This document shows positions 22,844 to 34,100 of a stretch of 64,000 nt of DNA, piece after piece. Origin of the DNA: Paragorgia papillata (taxonomy: Eukaryota; Cnidaria; Anthozoa; Scleralcyonacea; Coralliidae); assembly GCA_035771165.1 (NCBI GenBank), contig JAWNZC010000234.1, positions 4,216,001-4,280,000 of the forward strand, in the 5' to 3' direction. Made by a program: the position numbers and the translations under genes. Numbering within the stretch: position 1 is the stretch's first letter; each line of letters begins with the position of its first letter. Below the pieces are notes generated by a model. That model ran no database searches. It saw only the letters and a program-made list of their open reading frames with translations, and was not told the origin of the DNA.

Positions 22844-23156
22844 TGGCGTAGCTAGTTGTTCCGCTCTTTTTCGTGCCAAGAACTCCGGTCCCTGCTCTAT
22901 TAGTAGCTTTAACCGCAACGTCATAGGTTGTAGCCTCATTTAAACCACTTAAAGTCACCGTCGTAGTGTCAGCACCATTGGCCGTTTCACTAGTGGTACA
23001 TGAGACATAAATTCCACTCTTTGTAACTTGATAACAGACAGTGTAACTGGTAATATCTCCATTTGCGTCGTCTGCTGACAACTTTAAACCAAAAAACTGT
23101 TAGTTCAGTAGCTTTCGGCGACGTTATTGTACTAATAGTTGGCCCTTTAGAAGGTA
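22844..23156 (-). pseudogene. Fibronectin type III exon 2 of 8, frameshifted
   Basis: This exon is 313 bp: a run of three A (AACTTTAAACC) near 23,088 replaces the two A of the sister exon at 24,114-24,425 (AACTTTAACC). The extra base breaks the frame just after the core VFW tryptophan. Everything else, splice sites included, is almost identical to the sister, so the lesion is young. If included in the transcript it would truncate the protein; because the exon is meant to be phase-symmetric, skipping it would restore the frame. Confidence 0.82.
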
Positions 23157-23840
23157 CTACAAATTGACAAACAAAACACAGTATTAAGAATACAAGCGCC
23201 AAATAAAAATAACGGTGTACCAAAAAGATCGGACCATTGATGCCCTTAGCACAAAAGATAGCAATTGCATTCAATTACGGTATTGGAGGAATGAAATAGA
23301 AACATTGTTGCTCTTACTACAAAAGATAGCAATAATTGCATTCAATTATACACGCCTGTACTCGCCCATAGCCACTTTTCTCAAATTACTATACATGTTT
23401 TCTTAGTTGTACAAAGTACCAAGGTTGGGTCGTAAGGAAATTCAATTTTCAACAAACGAATAATTTTTTACTGCTTTTACAAAAAAAAAGGTGTAGCTGT
23501 AGCGTTCTGCATTTCATCATCAATGTAGTTAGCATGAACTTATTGGAAAATCATACAACAATCATTTTTCGCTATATACTTTCCAAATTTCGGATAAGCC
23601 TACCATAAAGTTACTGAAGTCAGTAGTTGGAACAAGGTCTTGGTAGTGGTTTTAATTCCTGATGAATTATTAATAATTTGAAAATTTAATACAAAAATAA
23701 TGGCATCTTAAACAGCAATTAAATGATAATTCAAAGCAAAAATAACCATTGGATCGTCTTCACGCCCTAGAATTTTTAAACTTGATAAAATTCGTGCCGC
23801 TGCATGTTCGTGTTTTAAACATTACTGTAATTAAAAAAAC

Positions 23841-23916
23841 AGCTTGAACCAAACAACTGTTAGTTCAGTTGATTTTGGAGACGTTATTTTGCTAATAGTT
23901 GGGCCTTTAGCAGGCA
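23841..23916 (-). pseudogene. Fibronectin III half-exon (N-terminal part)
   Basis: The acceptor and the first ~25 codons of an FNIII exon (PAKGPTISKITSPKSTELTV, then VWFKL) are present, after which the sequence passes into unrelated AT-rich DNA with a stop and no donor. It is a crossover product: its acceptor side matches exon 3 and its body matches 25,111-25,185. Confidence 0.75.
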
Positions 23917-24113
23917 CTACAAAATGGCAAAAGAAACACAGCATTAAGAATACAATTATAAGCGCCAAGTAAAAATAGAAAGGTGCTACAGAAATAAAAG
24001 CATACAGTACACTCTAATAGTATATACAAGAGATTTTTTCAGGAAATTGTATTGTCATTAGTAACACGGGTATAACCTCCTTCATTAACGAATTAGTAAA
24101 ACAATTTACTTAC

Positions 24114-24425
24114 TGGCGTAGCTAGTTGTTCCGCTCTTTTTCGTGCCAAGAACTCCGGTCCCTGCTCTATTAGTAGCTTTAACCGCAACGTCATAGGTTG
24201 TAGCCTCATTTAAACCACTTAAAGTCACCGTCGTAGTGTCAGCACCATTGGCCGTTTCACTAGTGGTACATGAGACATAAATTCCACTCTTTGTAACTTG
24301 ATAACAGACAGTGTAACTGGTAATATCTCCATTTGTGTCGTCTGCTGACAACTTTAACCAAAAAACTGTTAGTTCAGTAGCTTTCGGCGACGTTATTGTA
24401 CTAATAGTTGGCCCTTTAGAAGGTA
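24114..24425 (-). CDS. Fibronectin type III exon 1 of 8 (most 5')
   Basis: A 312-bp phase 1-1 exon with acceptor TTTGTAG| and donor |GTAAGT. It encodes PSKGPTISTI, LTVFWLKLSADDTNGDITS, SGIYVSCTTSETANG and NEATTYDVAVKATNRAG. It is the intact sister of the frameshifted exon 2, about 1.27 kb away, and the introns are near-identical too. In transcript order it is the first FNIII exon, directly following the SRCR exons at 28.7-46.9 kb. Confidence 0.84.
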
Positions 24426-25110
24426 CTACAAATTGACAAACAAAACACAGTATTAAGAATACAAGCGCCAAATAAAAATAACGGTGTACCAAAAAGATCG
24501 GACCATTGATGCCCTTAGCACAAAAGATAGCAATTGCATTCAATTACGGTATTGGAGGAATGAAATAGAAACATTGTTGCTCTTACTACAAAAGATAGCA
24601 ATAATTGCATTCAATTATACACGCCTGTACTCGCCCATAGCCACTTTTCTCAAATTACTATACATGTTTTCTTAGTTGTACAAAGTACCAAGGTTGGGTC
24701 GTAACGAAATTCAATTTTCAACAAACGAATAATTTTTTACTGCTTTTACAAAAAAAAAGGTGTAGCTGTAGCGTTCTGCATTTCATCATCAATGTAGTTA
24801 GCATGAACTTATTGGAAAATCATACAACAATCATTTTTCGCTATATACTTTCCAAATTTCGGATAAGCCTACCATAAAGTTACTGAAGTCAGTAGTTGGA
24901 ACAAGGTCTTGGTAGTGGTTTTAATTCCTGATGAATTATTAATAATTTGAAAATTTAATACAAAAATAATGGCATCTTAAACAGCAATTAAATGATAATT
25001 CAAAGCAAAAATAACCATTGGATCGCCTTCACGCGCTAGAATTTTTAAACTTGATAAAATTCGTGCCGCTGCATGTTCGTGTTTTAAACATTACTGTAAT
25101 TAAAAAAACA

Positions 25111-25185
25111 GCTTGAACCAAACAACTGTTAGTTCAGTTGATTTTGGAGACGTTATTTTGCTAATAGTTGGTCCTTTAGCAGGTA
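25111..25185 (-). pseudogene. Fibronectin III half-exon (original)
   Basis: Acceptor plus the first ~25 codons of an FNIII domain (PAKGPTISKITSPKSTELTV), lacking the rest and any donor. It is the ancestral half-exon whose duplicate is at 23,841-23,916. It marks the 5' edge of the FNIII array. Confidence 0.72.
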
Positions 25186-25509
25186 CTACAAATACTGACA
25201 AACGAAACACAGTATTATATACAAAGAATACAAACGCTAAATGGAGATACTAAACATTGATGCTCCTAATACAAAAGATATAGAAATACATCAATTACAC
25301 GCCTAATTGCGTATGGCCATTTTTCTCAAAAGTTGCACGTAGTCAGTATAGCCAACTAATAATTAACTAACTAGTGAAATAAAAGTAGCGTGCTGCGTAG
25401 GCAGTGTAGAGACAACAATCGAAATATAGTATAGGTTATATAGATATACTGCCGAAACAGAGAACGTAGGATCTAACCTTACTCTATTTCGATTGTAATA
25501 ATTAACTAA

Positions 25510-25835
25510 CTAATAACTTTAATCTTTAATCTTTAATTAAATTTATTTTTACACGGTAGCTTATTCAGTAAAACTGATTTTCAAAGGGCCGTGTATATGC
25601 GATAAAATATAAAACAATGAAAATAATTACTATATCCTATGCTAAACTATATACATGTTATTTACATTAATTAATTTATTACGTCTTTGACGGGTTAACT
25701 AGATCTATCTTTGCGCATTCTTTAGAGGCCACTTAAGAGACACAATCGACAAATTTTCGAAACTATCAGTTATTTCATGAGGTAGTTCATTCCATGCCTT
25801 TGCAGCTCTGTATGAGGAACTTCTTCGTTATATAT
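25510..25835 (-). pseudogene. LINE 3' end (C-terminal tail of an RT ORF)
   Basis: On the minus strand, from about 25,830 leftward, the frame reads SSSYRAAKAWNELPHEITDS, the conserved AKxWNxLP motif at the C-terminus of CR1/L2-like LINE ORF2, followed by an AT-rich 3' region with the short repeat CTTTAAT (25,515-25,540). A (TA)n run at 25,831-25,853 borders it. Only the tail survives. Confidence 0.65.
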
Positions 25836-25929
25836 ATATATATATATATATATAAAGTAACAAATAGATTGTCACTACTAAAACAAACTTTTAAAAATGT
25901 AATACGATGAATCTGCCAAGCTGATATCA

Positions 25930-26424
25930 CCGCCCGGATCGTCGATTCGTGTGGCATACAAACGGAGTGCTAATTTGAAAACACTATTAGCACCATCAAA
26001 TCCATACAAGAATAGCCAGCGGGAGATGAAAGGCTCAGTTTCAAATGTAGTGCAAAGCGTTCTGATTGCTGTAAAGTATTTTTAAACGCTTGTATACGTC
26101 AATTTGTTCGACTGTATATGAGCGGACATTCAGCAAGTCTACAAATGTTGTTTACCTTGCTGAATGCGTGGTTTGTAAGGAGTTGGATCAACTTTGAATT
26201 TTAAGACGCGGCTTGCTAATTACAAATCTCATATCAAACATATAAAAAGAACTTGCAGTATAGCGACGTATTTTATAGACAATCATGATGCGAGCTACAA
26301 AAATCTAAATTTTACTTTGATTGACCAACAACACAATGACTTAAGGCGTTGTGAAAACTTTTGGATTGGTTCTTTATTAACACATTTAAAAGGATTGAAT
26401 TCTGGTCATGTTTTTGCACAGCAA
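25930..26424 (+). pseudogene. Penelope-like element fragment (second family)
   Basis: The plus strand reads SSIRVAYKRSANLKTLLAPS (about 25,937), then NVVYLAECVVCK (about 26,144), then FKTRLANYKSHIKHIKRTCS and ENFWIGSLLTHLKGLN to the stop at 26,425. The order (connector, cysteine motif, GIY-YIG nuclease with its closing W-I-L-GLN motif) is that of Penelope-like elements. Stops and frame changes occur between about 26,085 and 26,194, where the YVG portion is lost. It is distinct in sequence from the 10-kb fragment, so two lineages have been active. Confidence 0.72.
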
Positions 26425-28590
26425 TAGTTATTTTAATAGTTATTTTAATTGTCTTAATTTTGCATTTTACTACCGGCGTTTACTGTGAGTATTGCTTCCA
26501 TTTTCCAAACTGACGTGGCGCTATATTATGTCGTAAATAAAGTGCATGGCGGTATCAAGCCAGTATTTGCTGGCTTACTGCATATACACAGACGTATGAT
26601 ATTTAGGAAAAATACCACATTGTAGTATATAAATACCCTTAGTAAATCTAATACAGATTTCATTAGCCAATCGTGGTTGTTAAACCATATCCGCTATGTA
26701 TGAGCACGGTTGTCAACGATGGTCAACACGTCATGACGTCACAAAGAGTGCCGCTTTTTAATAACCTTCATACTTCAGAGGCCTTATTCGTATTTACGAA
26801 CGTTATACGAACGCTCACGAAGGTTAAGAGGGCCGAATTGCGCTTCAGCGAATGTGATATAACACATGGATAAACATAAAGCAAGCATTGGAGACTGAAA
26901 GAGTGGACGTTAAAGCAATTTAAAGAACTTTTCAACGACGATAAGATTCATGTTTTAAGGTAAGAAAACTTAAACACGAATATAGATTTTAAATATTTAC
27001 GTTGATGGTACGTTGAACAAAGATTTTCACGAAGGTTCATGGACAATATTTTTATTAATTTCTTCTTGTTTCTAGGTGTACGTGTCGTGTATAAACATAT
27101 TTTAGTACGAGTTCACTCCGTTCTCACAGAGACTAAGAGAGTCAGCGTGCTCGTCTCTAATCAACAATCTCATCAGTCATCGATGAATAATGTGTAGGCT
27201 CAGGATACCTACACGCATCTCAAAGAAAACTCAAATTAAACTCAAACCAATGCACAAAGGTGCCCGTCTGTGCGGACTGTGCTCAAGTACAGTACTGTGT
27301 TGGAATGAACAGTGAACAGTTGCCTATTTAACAAATAACCTGCTTTCAATAAACCAATAATGTACAATTATTTACAAATAACTCCCAACTAGTTTAGCTG
27401 TTAAATGTGAAAATGGGAGTGAGGATTGAGCAATATAATGCCAGAATGCATGTTGCTAGTAAACGTCTTGTATACACGTTTGACATAGTTTGCAATAACA
27501 CAGCACGAAAACAATTTGTTTGCCTTTGGTTTAATTTTTGCAGCCCACTCAGGATATATGTTCTTGGAGTAAGGATACTTTAAGAGATCATGCCAAATTT
27601 CCCCATGTTTCACATGTAATACACAACTACTTAGTCATCCCTATCGCTCCAAACAACTAAAGTAACTATTAAACTATACGTAAGCAAACTCAGAGTATCC
27701 CCCCCCCCCCCCCCCCCAAGATAATTTGTATAGAAGCATTCACATGGAGGTAATTTGGTTTATCAACTCTTGCCCAAGGGTAAGTAACTGGTTCCCTTAT
27801 TGTTCAAACTAAGTCATCCCTGTCTATTTATTGTGTGTTAACATGTATTCTTGGTTTCACATGATCGGTTTACTTTACAAACATGATAGAAATAGACATT
27901 AAGATAGCTTGACGACAGAGACAACTCATCCCTTGGAACAACTTGCTTCAACAGCCTTGTTCTGTGAGTAATTTTAGCTTGGACTGGCATAGCCAGGGGT
28001 CCCCTCAGAATTTTTGACGTGAATAATTTCCAGAAAAAGTTGCTAAATATTAGTTTTCTAAGGTGACATAAATTATTTCCCCCAAAACTTGAGATTTAAT
28101 TTATGAAAAAACAAGCAATCATTCAAGTGTTCGCAGACCTTGCTCTTACCGAGTTAACGTCAGGGTTGTGACACAGGTCAGTTTAAGAACGGTATCCGAA
28201 ATTCTACAACACTTGTGAGAAGTCCACCATTATTACTTGACGAGCAATGGTGCGAACATTTTGGACATTTTAAAAAGTTACACACAACAAAGAAATTTAA
28301 ACTATACATCAAATGAAAGATGTATTTCTACCATATGTAGTTTGGACGTTATTAGCCATCTTCCATATACAAATATGACGCGGGATTACTATTGATAATC
28401 AAAATTGTGAAACTTGGCCCTGGAGCCTCGTTTTCATGAAGCGTGACGTAATTATCAAAAAGGTCTATTCCCATTGTTCAGTCATGATCTCATCTGTTAG
28501 CAAAATACCAGTATCCGCATGTACGCATAGCGTACCTATTTTTAATTTCTTCAATCAAACAAGGTAAACAATAAATAAATTACAAATAAA
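26425..28590. other. Intronic/intergenic stretch, one known repeat
   Basis: Inside the SRCR-FNIII locus. At 26,460-26,690 it carries a ~200-bp block (TTCCATTTTCCAAACTGACG... to ...ATTAGCCAATCGTG) that recurs at 30,480-30,675 and 45,270-45,420, there next to SRCR exons. Here no SRCR exon follows, so a copy may have been lost. The block contains TATAAATA. A C-run lies at about 27,698-27,717. Nothing else recognised. Confidence 0.6.
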
Positions 28591-28597
28591 AGTTTAC

Positions 28598-28640
28598 CTG
28601 TTCCATTACATTGGACACTGGCATCTTAATTCGGACCTTC
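28598..28640 (-). pseudogene. SRCR exon remnant (3' end only)
   Basis: The minus strand ends ...DASVQCNGTG|GTAAAC, matching the last residues of an SRCR exon ([17 protein letters not shown]) with several substitutions and an intact donor. Upstream sequence is unrelated. It records a fifth SRCR exon that has been mostly deleted, next to the live one at 28,717. Confidence 0.6.
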
Positions 28641-28716
28641 AGTGATAATGCAGCGTTATTGAATTAATTTTGTCTCAAAAAGATAAACAGTATATAAATT
28701 ACGGGTAAAAAATTAC

Positions 28717-29037
28717 CTGTTACATTACATCGTACACCAGCATCTTCAATGTGTCGACAATTATGGTTTCCCCATCCAGGCTGACTACAGTCGGCTAACT
28801 GTTGTTCATTTCCTACACAAGCAACGTCGTCAAGCCATATTGTTCCAGTACCATCTGGAACTGTGCCACCTTGAAGAGCTTCTTCAGCTCCTGCAAAGCC
28901 AAGTTGTCGACAAACCACTTTAGCATCGTTGAAGTCCCAAAAGTCATCACAAACTGTTCCCCATATTCCTTGGTAAAATATTTCAACACGTCCACGGCCA
29001 TCATTGATAAATGGCCCTTGCAGTCGAATAGTAGTAC
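28717..29037 (-). CDS. SRCR-domain exon 4 of 4
   Basis: A 321-bp exon (107 codons), phase 1 at both ends, acceptor TTTGTAG| and donor |GTAATT. It encodes a complete scavenger receptor cysteine-rich domain: [16 protein letters not shown] type start, [51 protein letters not shown]. Six cysteines (VCDD, VVCRQ, VACVG, ADCS, HNCR, VRCN) match the group A spacing. SRCR domains bind microbial and endogenous ligands outside the cell. It is the nearest SRCR exon to the FNIII array and is compatible in phase. Confidence 0.85.
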
Positions 29038-29499
29038 CTACAAAATATAAATGATATATATATTATGTTTCTTCTAATAAGAAAATATTTTATAATTTTT
29101 AATTTAAAGAAACTAATCAAATAATTTTAATAAAAGTAAATAAAAATATTGCTTCTACAAAATATATTTTTTCTATTTCGATAAGCCCCCATTACTTTCG
29201 TAGGCCCTAGAAACATGCAGTGCCTTGTAAATAATTCGGCCCTGCAGCATCTTGATCATGAGTAGAAGGTAATTTGTCAAACCGGCGAAGAAAATGGCCG
29301 ACAAGTGTTTTCAATAATTACAAACATTTAGTAGCAATACTGTCTGAGTCTCCCTGCTTATATCCTGACATTGTTAATGAATTTTATTTTATTTTTAACC
29401 ACTTTAAAAAGGAAATGCAACATAATTTTTTTTTCATTACATCAATCTATATGATAGTGAAAACTCGCTGACAAAATTTCGACAGAAAATTATTTAAAT

Positions 29500-29620
29500 T
29501 TTGTATGATACTTCTTACAAACCTTGACGTTCCTGTCTGTCCTGTTACTAAACAGTTGTGTCTCTGACTGACTAATCGCAAGACTTCAGCTTGCTTTTCG
29601 TTGAGAGCCATGTTAGTTGT
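29500..29620 (-). pseudogene. Fragment of a PIF1-like helicase reading frame
   Basis: A minus-strand frame starts MALNEKQAEVLRLVSQRHN and continues CLVTGQTGTSRFVRS. This matches the N-terminus of PIF1-family helicases, where the Walker A motif would be G-x-A-G-T-G-K-S; here the lysine is lost (GQTGTSR). The paralogous intron at about 46,375-46,400 lacks the stretch while keeping both flanks. It is a dead fragment, either of a Helitron/PIF1 element or a transposed host exon. Confidence 0.55.
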
Positions 29621-29804
29621 TTTGGAGGTATTAAGTTTTTTGTAACTGCAAATCTCCAATTCAAAATGGTGCATTGTTGGAAATGCCTTTGGAAAACATC
29701 AGTTCTGACGTCATAAGTGACATTACACCAAACTTGTCATCTAAATATGCTTTGTAGACTCTTCTTTTTATTACTCCAAAATGTCTACTAAATATTTAAA
29801 TATT

Positions 29805-29985
29805 GTAACTTAGGTTAGATATACTGCCGAAACAGAGAACATAGGAATCTAATGTTTCGAGCGAAGGCCCTTCGTCAGAGAGAAACGCACGTGTCTCTCT
29901 CACGTTTCTCTCTGACGAAGGGCCTTCGCTCGAAACGTTAGATTCCTACGTTCTCTGTTTCGGCAGTATATCTAACCTAAGTTAC
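29805..29985. repeat. Long near-perfect palindrome containing hammerhead-like cores
   Basis: Arms of about 88 bp (GTAACTTAGG... and ...CCTAAGTTAC) meet at 29,893-29,897. Each arm carries TCTGACGAAGGGCCTTCGCT followed by CGAAACGT: a CTGACGA-hairpin-GAAA arrangement like the motif at 10,011-10,045. A truncated relative lies at 25,381-25,505. No coding frame. Confidence 0.75.
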
Positions 29986-30050
29986 CATAGTTTCGATTGT
30001 TGTTTCTACACTGCCTACGCAGCACGCTACTTTTATTTACTAAATATTTA

Positions 30051-30410
30051 CTCGGGCTACTGTGGTAGGCCGAGTCTAGGTTTCGTTTTGTTTGTTTTTT
30101 TTTGTTTATCTTTTCTTTTTTGGGGGGTTTCACGATTTTGCATTTTTGCACTTTTTACTTCCGCTACTATTCATACTTCTGGTGAGTTGTTAGCCGTGTG
30201 ATGGAGTGAGTCCGTGAGGCATTTTGTAAGTTATTTGCTACTTTTGCTTTTGGAGTTGCACAAAACGTTTACCAGCGCTTTTTTGCCTTTTAATCAAGGT
30301 GTTCTCGATTTTGTGATTGCTGCAATAACACTACAATCAGTATCTTTCACCCGAGCACTTCCGTAACTTGCCAGTAGCCCGAGGGAACGCCTGGCCCAGG
30401 CGTCTTGTTT
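30051..30410 (+). repeat. SINE-like repeat, head and tail present
   Basis: Opens TACTCGGGCTAC (30,051) and closes CAGTAGCCCGAGGGAACGCC ... GGCGTCTTGTTT (30,372-30,410). The head recurs at 34,860 and the tail at four other places. No promoter boxes or protein frame identified. Confidence 0.5.
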
Positions 30411-30767
30411 TTAATTAAAATAACGATTGGGGTGCTATTTATAAACTGACCAATCAGGAATGCTTGTACTTGTTTTCATGTGAGTATTGTTTCCATTTAC
30501 CAAATTGGTGTTGCGCCATTTTACATGTACGTATTTGTGGTATCAAGACAGTTTGGCCGATTGAAACAAGCATTTCCTTCAAATTCCCAAATGTATGATA
30601 TTTAGAGAAAATGTGGTATAAATACCCATAGTAAAAGATTTAAATTTTAAACAGATGTCATCAGCCAATCGTGATAAACCATAGAAAAAATTGATTAAAA
30701 TGTTATTAAACTTTGAAATAGTGGGGAAAATATGCATAATAGTGCGTTAGTAAGAAAGAATATCTTA

Positions 30768-31166
<399 letters not shown>

Positions 31167-31183
31167 TTATATGTTTCTTCTAA

Positions 31184-32296
31184 GGGGTGGACCGTTATAA
31201 ATCCAGGGAGGGGTGTGTGAAAAATATGTGTGCATGATTTTTTTTTTCAGCTTAAATTCCCTGTAGGGTTTGTTTTCAGTGTGCAAGCTCTACAGGAATT
31301 TTTTTATAGGGTTATTTAAGCGATGCGCGAAAGGATGCCAGTAGTCCAAAACTGGACAGCGAGAAGTGGCCTGAAAATACAACTAGCGATCATATATTAA
31401 AGCGGTAAAGAAATGATGATGATAAATATCAGTGTTCAAAAGTGTTTACTCTGTACATGTGCTTCGGAGGGTTTATAAAATTTCTCATTATAACTTGTTC
31501 ATTGCTATTGTTGTGAACATTAACAAATTGTTAATGTTTACAAATAATAACACAACTTTAAAAATGCCATTATAATTTAATTAGATTTATATGTATGACA
31601 ACACAAATGTAGTCTGAATCACTTTGTTTTGTTAAGACTTTATACATGAGTATACCTTGTTACTTTGATGGGAAAATGCATCTAGTACTTGGATCCCTCT
31701 TCAACCACATCCTTACCCCCATCACATACAAAGGGGTAGGAATCAATCACTTTCAAAGGGGGTAGGCCGGTATTAAAGAACTTGGGACTTTAGTTTGAGA
31801 GTAGCCCAAATTGATATGGCTGCACATACATTTGTTTATATATTAACCCATTCCTTTTGAGGATACCCTCTAGCTGTTGTCAGATGATTTCATTTATAAC
31901 AAAGGGAAGGGATTTGTATTTATGACAGAGCAGTTGATATTCTTTATATTTATGGTGTTTTGGAATGTTGCCCACTTGCCCTGTCTTTTATATGCATTGA
32001 GATAATAAATATAAATGAAATAAGGAAAGTTTATATAACAATGAATAATAGATAGTTTGCAGTGTTTGAAACTACCTGAAGTTTCTAAATAGTATATTTG
32101 ACTGTTTAATCAGTGAGCTTTCCCTTTTTATCATATGATAAATCACATGGTGCACTTTGTTGTTGTTGATCATTTGCACGATTTTTTTTTCTTTATATTT
32201 TCCTTGCACGAATTTTTTTTTTGGTAATTGTCACCCCCCCCCCCCCCCTCCCCCCCCCCCCCCCCACCCACCCCTTGATTTCTTATGGTCCACCCC
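31184..32296. mobile_element. TAA-flanked DNA element with known empty sites
   Basis: Termini GGGGTGGACCGTTATAAATC and GATTTCTTATGGTCCACCCC are inverted. TAA lies on both sides. The paralogous introns at about 29,060 and 45,920 read CTTCTAATAAG, which is exactly the pre-insertion sequence with a single TAA. A 3-bp TAA duplication is typical of PIF/Harbinger elements. Length 1,113 bp, no transposase. C-runs cluster near its right end (32,234-32,275). Confidence 0.85.
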
Positions 32297-33581
32297 TAAT
32301 AAGAAAATATTTTAAGATTTCTAATTTAAAGGAGCTAATGAATTAATTTTAATTTTATTAAAATTAAATAAAAATATTGCTTCTACAAAATATATTTTGC
32401 TCTTTCGACTGCCTTGTGAATAATCCGGCCCTACAACATACATGTATTGAGTAGAAAGTAATTTGAAAAACTGGCGAAGAAGTCGAAAAGTTAAAGGTGA
32501 ATAACAGTCCGCATTTCGCATGATCCATTCGTAGATAATTACATGAAGTACTCAGCTCAGTGTAAACTGTTTGGAGCGACATTGCAGAAAACCAAGCGAT
32601 TCGGCGAGGATATGATATCTCTTCGGATTTCTTCTATTTCATTATTTATTAAAATGTTTCGTTTCAAGTACAAGTAATGAAGAGGAAGCACGAAAAGCTT
32701 ACAATCTTTAATAAGGTATCAGTATTTTTTTCGTAAATAGAGATGTAAACATTAGTTTCGTACATGCGCAGTACGGACTGTTATTCACCTTTAAGCTCAC
32801 GTAAAAATGACCATTCCGAGGCGGTAGCATATGCACCACATTCAGCCTTCGATTCTCCATATTCATCAGGTGGTCGCTATTACAGAACATACAAAAACAC
32901 AATTTTCTCCAACCTCGTACCCAGGGTCTTACCTCCGCTCCCCGCTCCCCCCTCGCTGCGGAAAGACCCTGGTACACGCAACACCGCTGCCAAACGTTTG
33001 CGCATGCGTGAATTCGTTGAGTAAACATTGCAAGCTAAGAGAAGTGGGAACTAGCCGTGGCGACAACAGCCAGACAGTGAAGACTAAGTAAGACTCGACT
33101 ACTCATTTGTGTTTTAAAAAAAGGGCAAAGAAAATTACGAAGGGGTAAATTCAGAATGTGTTACAATATTGACAAGGAGGCCACGCACAAATTACCTACC
33201 TTATCTTATTGGTAGTATGCTTATAATTTTAACTTTTGTGTCGGACTCTCGGACCAGTCCAAATATTTCAGTGTTTTCCCGCTCTTTTTCCGAGGACGAG
33301 CTCGGACGTCGCACATGCGCAAAACGTTTGGCAGCGGTGTTGGTACACGCTGGTCACGTGCTGCCCAAAATATGGGCAGTACAAAATAAATTTAGTGTGG
33401 GTAGGGTGGTACAAAAAACTTTCTCGACTTACCGACCGGAGTAGTGTTTATACAAAACGCAAAACATCTGGCCAGATGAAATGTCACGACTCACGAAAGG
33501 TGCACAACGGCTTGGAGAAACAATCCGAAACGAGATATAATTTAATAAGAATGCCAAAGTCTCAAAGATCAATATTTTGCT

Positions 33582-34050
33582 CAGGGGCGTCGGAGCGGCG
33601 ATAAAAGTGGAGGGGCCCAAATAATCTAGGGGGTCCGGGGGCATGCCTCACCGGAAAATTTTGAAATCTAGAGTCCCGGAAATGACATTTCCTGCCTTTG
33701 CGGACAAGGATTTACAGAATTCTGAAGGTCCGAAAACGTCTTAAAAAACATTACTTTTGCGGACATTGAATATCTGCATTCAAATTTCTTTAGTATATCT
33801 TTATTCAAATACGGATTAGTGCATTTGTTGTATTGGATAATGCTTACAAGAGGTCATTTAAAAACAGAATTGAAAGGAATGAATGCTGTATTAATGTAAA
33901 AAGACCAGACAGACACAAGGCCATAAGTTGATGTTAGAAATAATGTTAGAAATAATGTTTCATTATTACTGGCCTTGTTAAAAAGTGGGGGGGGGGGGTC
34001 CCAAACATGTTCTGGCCCCCCCACGCAAAAAAGGGGGGCAGGCCCCCCCG

Positions 34051-34085
<35 letters not shown>

Positions 34086-34100
34086 CTTCCGACGCCCCTG
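33582..34100. mobile_element. hAT-type MITE with perfect 8-bp TSD
   Basis: CAGGGGCGTCGGAGCGG at the left end; CCGCTTCCGACGCCCCTG, inverted, at the right; ATTTTGCT duplicated on both sides (33,574-33,581 and 34,101-34,108). It is 519 bp with no transposase. It carries a G-run (about 33,987-33,997) and a long C-run (about 34,038-34,084), whose translations as poly-glycine or poly-proline are artefacts. Confidence 0.9.

Larger units (their letters stand above)
22632..25171. repeat. Recent 1.27-kb tandem duplication of an FNIII exon plus intron
   Basis: Unit 1 (about 22,632-23,901) and unit 2 (about 23,902-25,171) are nearly identical. The junction at about 23,900 fuses the exon 3 acceptor (AGTTGGGCCTTTAGCAGGCA) to a half-exon body. 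This indicates unequal crossing-over within the shared TAGTTGG-CCTTTAGCAGG sequence. The frameshift in exon 2 and a few substitutions arose afterwards. Confidence 0.85.

Noticed and set aside
23215..24675. Identical 63-codon plus-strand frames at 23,215 and 24,484
   Set aside because: Identity is explained by the recent intron-plus-exon duplication; they lie antisense to acceptor tracts and have no protein features.
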